Source: Bacteroidales bacterium UBA6431
Lineage (GTDB): Bacteria > Bacteroidota > Bacteroidia > Bacteroidales > UBA932
NCBI GenBank assembly: GCA_002439095.1
Contig: DJOT01000033.1
Location: 20,113-84,112 of the forward strand
Length of the DNA stretch: 64,000 nt
Direction: 5' to 3'
The notes under the pieces were generated by a model. That model was given only the letters and a program-made list of their open reading frames with translations. It was not told where the DNA came from and did no database searches. Of this stretch, positions 53,797 through 61,002 are shown piece by piece (positions within the stretch are counted from its first letter, which is position 1; each line of letters starts with the position of its first letter). Made by a program: the position numbers and the translations under genes.

Positions 53797-54713
53797 ATGG
53801 CTATGGAGGAGAAAAGGATAAAGTACCCGATAGGGGTGCAGACATTCAGGGACATTGTCGAGGAAGGCGACCTCTACATCGACAAGATTGGAATTATCCA
53901 CGAATTAGTCGAGACTTATAGCCTCCACCATACACAGCTATTTCGCCGGCGACAAGGAGTTGTTCGAGGGGCTGGAGGCAGGTAGGCTGAAGAAAGAATG
54001 GACCAAGCACCCCGTGTTCCACTTCGACATGTCCACGGCAAAGCACCTTGACGAGGAGCAGCTGGAAAGCGAACTGAGCCTGAAACTCGACCGATACGAA
54101 GAAATCTACGGAAAAGTCGAGACCGAAACTCAAATCAATCAAAGATTCGAGGGGCTCGTACAAAGGGCTGTCAAACAGACCGGAGAGAAAGCCGTGGTCA
54201 TCATAGATGAGTACGACGCCCCGCTTCTGGACGTGATGAACGACCAGCAGAGACTCGCCCCGATGAGGCAGATAATGAGGAACTTCTACAGCCCCATCAA
54301 GAGCCTCGATCCGTATCTGAGGTTCGTCTTCATCACCGACATCCCTTACGATCTGGAAAACAAGACCGAGAAGCACGCCCAGACCATCATCTACCTCATC
54401 TTCTCACTGCTCGGCTACCACACCAGAGCCGAGGTCAAGTCAGCCGCAGGGCGGGCCGACGCCGTCTGCTGGACCAAGGACAGGACCTACGTCTTCGAGT
54501 TCAAGCTCGACGGTTCCGCAGAAGATGCCTTAAAACAGATTGACGACAAGGGCTACCTGATTCCATTCAGGTTTGACCCAGCGGAAGACAGAGATGCCGC
54601 CCCGGCAAGTTGCACCGCCCCAGAATGGCAGGGAGTTTGTCAAGGTCGGAGTCAACATCCCCTCCCGGACACGCACCCTTGAATCCTGGAAGATAGAGAC
54701 TACTGAGCGGTAG
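53797..54713 (+). pseudogene. decayed AAA-ATPase/PD-(D/E)XK gene (copy 1)
   Basis: Close to the intact copy at 57291-58853 but broken in three ways. First, about 50 bases are lost near 53925, removing the Walker A region (FLSRPRRFGKSLL) and shifting the frame, so the first frame ends at 53985. Second, an in-frame loss of about 660 bases joins RFVFIT directly to DIPYDLENKTEKH. Third, about 57 foreign bases near 54570-54626 shift the frame again before VKVGVNIPSRTRTLESW, which ends at the stop at 54711. The promoter segment (TATATTTG at 53768-53775) and the nuclease-like core (RAEVKSAAGRADAVCW) are still well preserved, so the damage looks recent. A functional product is unlikely. Confidence 0.85.
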
Positions 54714-54774
54714 ACACCCATAAGAAATTGTCCTGGCCGTTTTTTACTTACGCCGTCCCACAGGGTATATATAG

Positions 54775-54786
54775 TGAGACGTCTCA
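54775..54786. promoter_or_regulatory. perfect palindrome before the sigma-factor operon
   Basis: TGAGACGTCTCA, a 12-bp perfect palindrome 28 bases before the first gene of the ECF operon (54815), just after a TATATATAG stretch that could be part of the promoter. It may be an operator. Confidence 0.4.
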
Positions 54787-54814
54787 GAAAACAACATCTA
54801 AAGACATTGGAGTT

Positions 54815-55201
54815 ATGAGAACAGGATTACTTACGGCAGCGATGGCTGCAACGATTATTGTATCGGTTTCAATACCGGCGGACGCACACAGGCCTCACCG
54901 GTATGGTGGATTCGGAATGCATCACCGGTGCTGCACCACGTCTGCGTTGCCGGCCTTAAGGACATTGACGGTGGAGCGCACGACCACGGTCTACAGAACC
55001 TCACGTCCGGAGCGCAAGCTGATGGCCGTGGCATATATTCAGAAGAATGACTATCTTACGATCAGCAAATACTGCGGATTCACCGGTTTGGACAGCAAGT
55101 TCGCTGAGGCGGAACTGGATTCATTCACTTTGGACACAAAAGATCCGTTTGTCAGGACAACAATGGGAAAGAAGGTGGTTTATAAATTGGCTGATGAATG
55201 A
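54815..55201 (+). CDS. small secreted protein of unknown function
   Basis: Start at 54815 (MRTGLLTAAMAATIIVSVSIPADAH) gives 128 residues with a clear signal peptide cut after about residue 24. The mature N-terminus is rich in His, Arg and Cys (HRPHRYGGFGMHHRCC), perhaps metal-binding; the rest has RKLMAVAYIQKNDYLTISKYCGF. I do not recognise a family. It overlaps the sigma-factor start by 8 bases, so it is the leader gene of the ECF operon and probably its target or sensor. Confidence 0.6.
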   Translation: MRTGLLTAAMAATIIVSVSIPADAHRPHRYGGFGMHHRCCTTSALPALRTLTVERTTTVYRTSRPERKLMAVAYIQKNDYLTISKYCGFTGLDSKFAEAELDSFTLDTKDPFVRTTMGKKVVYKLADE

Positions 55202-55724
55202 TAAGAACATAGTGAGATTGCTGGGCTGGAACCTTCAGATGGGTTTCCGCGCGCTTCTTAAAGAGTACAAGGAGCCCATCTACTGGCATATCCGGAGAAT
55301 CACCGTGGACAGCGAGGACGCGAAGGACGCCACACAGGAGACCTTCATCAGAATATTCCGATCGTTCAGCCAATACGACCGGAGCCGCCCGTTCAAGGCA
55401 TGGCTCTACCGTATAGCGACTAACGAGGCTATACGAGTCGTTGAAAAGCGTCACCAGACCGTGGACATAGAAGGAAATGCCGAAGCGATGTCAATGCTTG
55501 CGGATGAATACGTTGACTTCACGGATATCGAGGCTACCCTGCTGCAGAAGGCGATACTCTCGCTTCCGAGGAAGCAGCAGCTGACATTCAACCTCAGATA
55601 CTACGATGAAATTAGTTTCGATGAGATTGCTCAGATAACGGATTCTACCCCGGACAGCGCGAAGGCCAATTGGCACAATGCGAAAGTGAAGGTCTCCAAA
55701 TATTTGAAAGAGCACAATGGATAA
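55194..55724 (+). CDS. ECF-type RNA polymerase sigma factor
   Basis: A 176-residue sigma-70 family protein. The start at 55194 (MNDKNIVRLLGWNLQMGF) overlaps the previous stop; the longer frame lies over that gene and is ignored. Region 2 is DAKDATQETFIRIFRSFSQY with KAWLYRIATNEAI. Region 4 is LSLPRKQQLTFNLRYYDEISFDEIAQITDSTPDSAKANW, its helix-turn-helix. The next gene, overlapping by 8 bases, is a small single-pass membrane protein that could be its anti-sigma factor. The signal is unknown. Confidence 0.9.
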   Translation: MNDKNIVRLLGWNLQMGFRALLKEYKEPIYWHIRRITVDSEDAKDATQETFIRIFRSFSQYDRSRPFKAWLYRIATNEAIRVVEKRHQTVDIEGNAEAMSMLADEYVDFTDIEATLLQKAILSLPRKQQLTFNLRYYDEISFDEIAQITDSTPDSAKANWHNAKVKVSKYLKEHNG

Positions 55725-56040
55725 TAATATGAACATCTCAGACATCGGCAAAAGAATGCCGTATAAAGTCCCAGAGGGTGCGTTTGACGAAATCGAGCGT
55801 AATGTCCTAAGCGCAACCGGATGCGGGAGAAAGACTCCGCACAGGCTCCGCACTGCCGGCATAGCCTTTGCGGCGGCTGCATCGTTGGCCATTATTGCCA
55901 CATTTTCGTGGTATCAGCAGTCGGCGACGATGGATTCCATGGCTGAAGTGCAGCAGGCTTTTGCGAACCTTGACAACGCTGACCGTGCGTTCCTCACGGA
56001 AATTTACAATGAGGATACATTTATGAACATGAATTATTGA
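55717..56040 (+). CDS. small membrane protein, possible anti-sigma factor
   Basis: A 107-residue protein with a cytoplasmic part of about 46 residues (KRMPYKVPEGAFDEIERNVLSATG), one membrane segment (RTAGIAFAAAASLAIIATFSWY) and a short periplasmic tail. Size, topology and position right behind an ECF sigma gene suggest an anti-sigma factor, but no zinc-binding HxxxCxxC motif is present. The PYKVPEGAF opening recurs in Bacteroidota proteins next to ECF sigma genes, from memory. Confidence 0.65.
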   Translation: MDNNMNISDIGKRMPYKVPEGAFDEIERNVLSATGCGRKTPHRLRTAGIAFAAAASLAIIATFSWYQQSATMDSMAEVQQAFANLDNADRAFLTEIYNEDTFMNMNY

Positions 56041-56045
56041 AATCA

Positions 56046-56513
56046 ATGAAAAATATAATCATGACATACATAATGGCGACTGCGGCAATACTTATGTCAC
56101 TGTCGCTGTCCGCCCAAGACAGTAGCGGACGCAGAATCAGCCGCGAGGAACTTGCAGTGAAGCAGGCCGAACACATCTCCACTGAACTTGCGTTCGATGA
56201 TGCGACAAGCAAGAAATTTCAGGAGGCCTACTGCAACTTCCAGAGGGAACTATGGGCATTGGGGCCGAGCCTCGGCAAGCAGCAGTCGCAGAATACGAGC
56301 GAGGAGGAGATGAAGCAGCGCTTCGAACGCAGCCAAAAGATTCTTGATCTTCGAAGGAAGTACTATGACATCTACAGCACATTCCTCTCGCAGAAGCAGA
56401 TCTCACGTGTGTACGAAATTGAGCGCGACATGATGCGAGGACTCTCCAAGCAGAAACCGCAGGGGAAAAGGCCATACCGCCAACCAAAACACAAGAGCAA
56501 TGCGCAGTGGTAA
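56046..56513 (+). CDS. small exported helical protein (Spy-like)
   Basis: Start at 56046 (MKNIIMTYIMATAAILMSLSLSAQ) gives a 155-residue protein with a signal peptide. The mature part is highly charged and helical (EELAVKQAEHISTELAFDDATSKKFQEAYCNF and QRFERSQKILDLRRKYYDIYSTFLSQKQISRVYE), with a basic C-terminus (KQKPQGKRPYRQPKHKS). This pattern resembles periplasmic Spy/CpxP-type chaperones of sigma-controlled stress operons; no LTxxQ motif is obvious, although FLSQKQISRVYEIE is close. It overlaps the esterase gene by 14 bases. Confidence 0.6.
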   Translation: MKNIIMTYIMATAAILMSLSLSAQDSSGRRISREELAVKQAEHISTELAFDDATSKKFQEAYCNFQRELWALGPSLGKQQSQNTSEEEMKQRFERSQKILDLRRKYYDIYSTFLSQKQISRVYEIERDMMRGLSKQKPQGKRPYRQPKHKSNAQW

Positions 56514-57243
56514 ATCTTATTTTGGCATCATAGCCCTCTTGACTGCACTGACAGGTTGTTCCCCGAAAGAGGAACAGCCTGCAAGTGTTCCCGGTTCCCC
56601 TCTTGACGGCTTCGGCAAATACTCCTGTGGTACATTGCCATACAGAATGAAAGAGATACAAGCCGATAACGGCACCAAACCGATACTCGTGATATATTTG
56701 CATGGCGGCTCTTCCAAGGGAAACGATAACGAGACACAGATCAAGGAAGCAGCCGTCAGTGTGATCGCCAGATATCTGACGGACAATTCCATCCCAAGCA
56801 TATTCATTGTCCCCCAATGTCCATCATCCGCAAGCTGGGGAGCGCAGATGAACGAACCTCTTGCAAAACTTGCGGATGAATATGATGCGTCTTGCGGTGG
56901 AGTATATGTCCTCGGTGGTTCGATGGGAGGCACCGGGACATGGTCATTCGCCAATGCCTGCCCGTCAAAAATTCTGGGGATAATGCCTGTTGCGGGAAAG
57001 CCGGGGGCGGCACTGCCTGAGAACTTCAAGGCCATGAGAGTATGCACCGTCATGAGCGAGGCGGACGAGGTCATGAAAACCGCTTATGAAGATGTCAGAC
57101 TCTTCTGCGAAAGGATCAAAGCTGCAGGAGGTGATGCAGAATACACAATAGTGCCAGTTTCTGAGCAATGGTCGCACGAGAAGACATGCGAGGAGTCTTA
57201 CACAGAAGAAAGGCTGACACGGTTGTTCCTTTCGCCTAATTAA
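56500..57243 (+). CDS. alpha/beta-hydrolase (esterase-like) lipoprotein
   Basis: A 247-residue exported protein with signal MRSGKSYFGIIALLTALTGC (Cys20). The alpha/beta-hydrolase features are the oxyanion loop ILVIYLHGGSSKG (about 62-74) and nucleophile Ser141 in LGGSMGGTGTW; candidate acid and base are Asp195 (SEADEV) and the His of EQWSHEKTCEE. It resembles feruloyl-esterase or PHB-depolymerase-like enzymes. It closes the ECF operon, overlapping its neighbour, so it may work on an envelope or dietary ester released under stress. Substrate unknown. Confidence 0.75.
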   Translation: MRSGKSYFGIIALLTALTGCSPKEEQPASVPGSPLDGFGKYSCGTLPYRMKEIQADNGTKPILVIYLHGGSSKGNDNETQIKEAAVSVIARYLTDNSIPSIFIVPQCPSSASWGAQMNEPLAKLADEYDASCGGVYVLGGSMGGTGTWSFANACPSKILGIMPVAGKPGAALPENFKAMRVCTVMSEADEVMKTAYEDVRLFCERIKAAGGDAEYTIVPVSEQWSHEKTCEESYTEERLTRLFLSPN

Positions 57244-57290
57244 TGCTTTCAAGAATATTCGTTATATTTGAAGCCGGACATCATTTGACT

Positions 57291-58853
57291 ATGGATATGG
57301 AGGAGAAAAGGATAAAGTACCCGATAGGGGTGCAGACATTTGACAAGATAATCGATGGAGGCTACCTCTACATCGACAAGACAGCATATATTCACGACCT
57401 GACCGAAAAATACAGTTACGTGTTCCTCAGCCGGCCGCGGCGTTTCGGAAAGTCCCTGCTCTCCTCCACCATCCACAGCTATTTCACCGGGGAAAAGGAG
57501 CTGTTCGAGGGGCTGGAGGCCGGAAAAAGGAAGAAAGAATGGACAAGACACCCAGTGTTCCACTTCGACATGTCCACGGCGAAGCACCTCGACGAGGAAC
57601 AGTTGACAAGTGAATTGGGCCTGAAACTCAGCCGATACGAAGAAATTTACGGGAAGGCCGAAGACGAGACTCAGATCAACCAGCGCTTCGAGGGCCTTGT
57701 CCAAAGGGCCGCCAAGCAGACCGGAGAGAAAGCCGTGGTCATCATCGATGAGTACGATGCACCTCTTCTCGATGTGATGAACGATCAGGAGAGGCTCTCC
57801 CCGATGCGCCAGATAATGAGGAACTTCTACAGCCCCATCAAGAGCCTCGACCCCTACCTTCGCTTCGTCTTCATAACGGGGATCAACAAGTTCGCGCAGC
57901 TCAGCATCTTCAGCGAACTCAACAACCTGCAGAACATCTCCATGATGCCCGAATACTCCGCCATCTGCGGCATATCCCAGAGCGAGCTGGAGACGCAGAT
58001 GAAAGAATCCGTCAGGAGGATGTCCGAGAGCCTCGGCCAGTCTTGCGAAGAGACTCTGGAAGAACTCAAACGCAACTATGACGGCTACCACTTCTGCGCC
58101 GGATCCGAAGACATCTACAACCCGTTCAGCCTCATCAAGTCGCTTGACGCCAAGGACTTCGGCAGCTACTGGTTCGACACAGGCACTCCGACTTTCCTCC
58201 TTGAGAGACTGAGGAACTCGGATATTGATGAAACCACCCTCGACAGCATGCCGATGATCCCGGAATCGGACTTCGACGTCTCTCCGGAGATCAGCGACAA
58301 CGTCCTCCCGATGCTCTACCAGACCGGCTACCTCACCATCAAGGACTACGACCGTGACCTGCATCTCTACACCTTGGGCTACCCAAACAGGGAAGTCAAG
58401 ATCGGATTCACCCAGGGGCTTCTGGCACAGTACCGCAGCAGGATGATGACCGGCAGCGGCTTCGTTGCGCAGTTCTTCGTCGCCATGTACCGCCACGACA
58501 TCGACAAAGCCCTCACGCTCCTACAGTCCTTCCTCGCCGGCATCCCTTACGACCTTGAGAACAAGACCGAGAAGCACTTCCAGACCATCATCTACCTCAT
58601 CTTCTCCCTGCTCGGCTACTACACCAGGGCCGAGGTCAAGTCAGCCGCAGGCCGGGCCGACGCCGTCTGCTGGACCAAGGACAGGACCTACGTCTTCGAG
58701 TTCAAGCTCGACGGCTCCGCAGAAGATGCGTTAAAGCAGATCGACGACAAGGGCTACCTCATCCCCTACAAAGCGGACGGCAACTGCATCAAGGTCGGCG
58801 TCAACATCTCCTCACAGACACGGACCCTCGAGTCTTGGAAGATAGAGATCTGA
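57291..58853 (+). CDS. AAA-ATPase / PD-(D/E)XK nuclease-like protein (copy 2)
   Basis: A 520-residue protein with an N-terminal AAA-ATPase_like domain and a C-terminal PD-(D/E)XK nuclease-like domain (the pairing known as PF09820 and PF08011). Walker A-like SRPRRFGKSLL is at about 47-57, Walker B VVIIDEYDAPLLD near 160, and the nuclease core is RAEVKSAAGRADAVCW with the E-x-K of VFEFKLDGSAEDAL near 480-490. The start is taken at 57291 (MDMEEKRIKYPIGVQTF), behind TATATTTG (57263-57270). The family is multi-copy in many Bacteroidota, and its function is not settled; a role in defence or mobile-element control is often guessed. A pseudogene copy lies at 53797 and a third at 63781. Confidence 0.9.
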   Translation: MDMEEKRIKYPIGVQTFDKIIDGGYLYIDKTAYIHDLTEKYSYVFLSRPRRFGKSLLSSTIHSYFTGEKELFEGLEAGKRKKEWTRHPVFHFDMSTAKHLDEEQLTSELGLKLSRYEEIYGKAEDETQINQRFEGLVQRAAKQTGEKAVVIIDEYDAPLLDVMNDQERLSPMRQIMRNFYSPIKSLDPYLRFVFITGINKFAQLSIFSELNNLQNISMMPEYSAICGISQSELETQMKESVRRMSESLGQSCEETLEELKRNYDGYHFCAGSEDIYNPFSLIKSLDAKDFGSYWFDTGTPTFLLERLRNSDIDETTLDSMPMIPESDFDVSPEISDNVLPMLYQTGYLTIKDYDRDLHLYTLGYPNREVKIGFTQGLLAQYRSRMMTGSGFVAQFFVAMYRHDIDKALTLLQSFLAGIPYDLENKTEKHFQTIIYLIFSLLGYYTRAEVKSAAGRADAVCWTKDRTYVFEFKLDGSAEDALKQIDDKGYLIPYKADGNCIKVGVNISSQTRTLESWKIEI

Positions 58854-58877
58854 CTATTCTGTTACGGAGAAGAGTAA

Positions 58878-59033
58878 TCAAATCGTCAAAACACGAACGC
58901 CCCCGTCCACAAGATTATAGCCGGCTCCAAGGACAGCCCCATTGGATAAAACAATCCCGTCTCGCGCCTCCTCTCCTGCAGCATTATGAATATGTCCGAA
59001 AAGATGAAGTCTCGGACAAACCTGCATCACACG
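58878..59033 (-). pseudogene. 3' remnant of a metallophosphoesterase gene
   Basis: On the minus strand an open stretch of about 50 codons ends at a TGA (58880-58878). Its translation begins VMQVCPRLHLFGHIHNAAG and ends LGAGYNLVDGGVRVLTI. LHLFGHIHNA is the last metal-binding block (GHxH) of calcineurin-like phosphoesterases, followed by their usual C-terminal strands. Upstream in this frame a stop appears at 59036 and the DUF262 gene ends at 59052, so the first three quarters of the gene are missing. It looks like a gene cut by the arrival of the DUF262 island. Confidence 0.65.
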
Positions 59034-59051
59034 TTACACTGCACATTCTGA

Positions 59052-61001
59052 TTATAAGCTCTTTGCTCCTGTGAGGTAATAGATGAACAGTGATATAGCT
59101 TTTTTCTCTGCCTGTCGGACATCCTTCAAACTCCACTCAAGACCACGTCCTCTATCTTTCTGCTTCTCTACCGTATCAAACATCTCCTGTAACTTAAGGC
59201 TAAGATCTCTGGCCCTCTCATCTGCCCCATACTCCGCAAACTTAGCAATAGGGAGTCGGTTGGTGAACTTTGAATTCATTGAATTAGTGATAAGACACAG
59301 GTTTCCAAATGAATTCAGTTCATCTTTGTTCTCCCATGATTCACCCCCAGTAGGGTGTTGCGGATAGAAGTGTTCAACGGAAGTCCTATACGTGAAATGG
59401 AAATCTGCCGCCCCACCCTTTTCTTTCCATAAAAGATAATCGTAGAAGTTGAAGATGAATGTATCCACATCCGTACCGCGATTAATCTTCTGCGGTATCT
59501 CTTTGACGTTAAGTTTACTTTTAGGGACACCACTATTGCCGTGAATAATAGCATCAAAATCAATCGGTTTTCCTTCATGGAAATACCAATCAAGCATGTA
59601 TGCCTTGGCTAAGCCTTTCATGTACTCTAGATAACTGTCCACCGAGAGGTCCTCAGAGCGAAACAGATATGTAAGGACTCCATCAAGCCAGTTCTTATAG
59701 TTCATGCTTGGCGTTGCAAAATGGAACATGGACTGGACAAGTACCAGTTCATTGCTTGCAGAGGAATTCTCTCCGAAGGTAAGTTTAGGATAAGATTTCC
59801 TCGCCCCAGATGAAACTGTTGTTTCCATACTGAAAATGCCCCATTTATCCTCCCTGCCACGTCTGATAACGTACTTATCAAGAAAATACCTGCAAATAAG
59901 GAGACATGACGCAAAATCTCGTACAAATTTTGCCTTGTCCTTTTCTTTTTCAATTGCCTCATTGAAGGTTTTTGAAAGCCACTTGTCATAGAGTGGGACA
60001 TCGTAATCCGGTCGTAATACTTTCAAGACATGAAGCAGGAAGTTGGGGAAGTATATGATTGGGGAGAACCGTTCTTCTAGAGATTCATCCTCCTCGAAGT
60101 CGACGGCTCCAAGCGGTTTCCCCTCATTGAAACTCTCGATAAGCGCTCTTAGAGAGCATTCCTTCTCATTATCGTCGCTGCATTTCTTGTCATTGAATTC
60201 ATCCGATAGAGTTCTAAAATCTTTTTCTGGCTTTTCTGTCCATTCCTCACCGAAGACAATTTTTCTCTGCACAGGGGTGAAGTTCATCTGGACGAATCTG
60301 TCCATTTCCGAACAGGCATTCCATATTATCTCGAAGGCTTTACGATCTTTTTTCCATGAGAGTTTTCCTATCATTGCAGCCTTAATGATCTCATGCTGTT
60401 CAAGCTGAACACCTCGAGAATTCATTATCTCAAAATAGTGATTCTTATCTATTCCTTGTGGGACAGCAATTCTTAGGAGGACCACATTATTCAGCAAGTA
60501 TGTACTGAACCTCCTTACTGAAACACCACGCTCTTTGCATACTCTTTTGACTGATTTGACCGTAGCACGAAAGATATCCAGAATATGCAACTCGAATATA
60601 TCATCTTTTATTTCCTTATCGGTGGGAGCTTCATTAATCCCTTTCCAGACACGTTTTAAAGAGCGGTCAGAATTCGCTCTAAACTCGAAAGTTAGACACT
60701 CGCTCTTCGGAATAGTTGTATTTTGGAGCTTTATTGCACAAAGAAGAATGTACAAGGTAGTAAGCCGCTGCTGTCCATCGATTGTCTCATATACGTTCTT
60801 GCTCTGATCTCTGTCAACTATAAGATTTCCAATATAGTAATTACCTTTTGAATTCCCCTTAGCGGCATTTGCAACATCCTGTATGAGTTGTTCGACCTGA
60901 ATCATTGTCCAGGCATAGTTTCTCTGATAGATAGGGATGGAATACCAACTTTCATTAAAGATATCTCTGATTTTCAGGGGTTTTATGTCGTCCGTTATCA
61001 T
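59052..61001 (-). CDS. DUF262-DUF1524 protein (GmrSD-like)
   Basis: A 649-residue protein. The N-terminal DUF262 domain (ParB/Srx-like fold) has SIPIYQRNYAW (21-31) and ETIDGQQRLTTLYILL (72-87), where the DGQQR motif is thought to bind nucleotide. The C-terminal DUF1524 domain, an HNH-like nuclease, has SVEHFYPQHPTGG (His544) and LNSFGNLCLITNSMNSKF (Asn/Ser/Lys at 573-578). This is the domain pair of GmrSD-type IV restriction enzymes, which cut modified DNA. It starts 1 base after the stop of another DUF262 gene, so the two form an operon. The gene is AT-rich relative to the rest of the window, suggesting transfer. Confidence 0.88.
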   Translation of the reverse strand: MITDDIKPLKIRDIFNESWYSIPIYQRNYAWTMIQVEQLIQDVANAAKGNSKGNYYIGNLIVDRDQSKNVYETIDGQQRLTTLYILLCAIKLQNTTIPKSECLTFEFRANSDRSLKRVWKGINEAPTDKEIKDDIFELHILDIFRATVKSVKRVCKERGVSVRRFSTYLLNNVVLLRIAVPQGIDKNHYFEIMNSRGVQLEQHEIIKAAMIGKLSWKKDRKAFEIIWNACSEMDRFVQMNFTPVQRKIVFGEEWTEKPEKDFRTLSDEFNDKKCSDDNEKECSLRALIESFNEGKPLGAVDFEEDESLEERFSPIIYFPNFLLHVLKVLRPDYDVPLYDKWLSKTFNEAIEKEKDKAKFVRDFASCLLICRYFLDKYVIRRGREDKWGIFSMETTVSSGARKSYPKLTFGENSSASNELVLVQSMFHFATPSMNYKNWLDGVLTYLFRSEDLSVDSYLEYMKGLAKAYMLDWYFHEGKPIDFDAIIHGNSGVPKSKLNVKEIPQKINRGTDVDTFIFNFYDYLLWKEKGGAADFHFTYRTSVEHFYPQHPTGGESWENKDELNSFGNLCLITNSMNSKFTNRLPIAKFAEYGADERARDLSLKLQEMFDTVEKQKDRGRGLEWSLKDVRQAEKKAISLFIYYLTGAKSL

Positions 61002-61002
61002 T

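Noticed and set aside
57249..58496. A long minus-strand open frame (415 codons) opposite the intact AAA-ATPase gene.
   Set aside because: A codon-bias shadow; the same antisense frame appears wherever this family is encoded.
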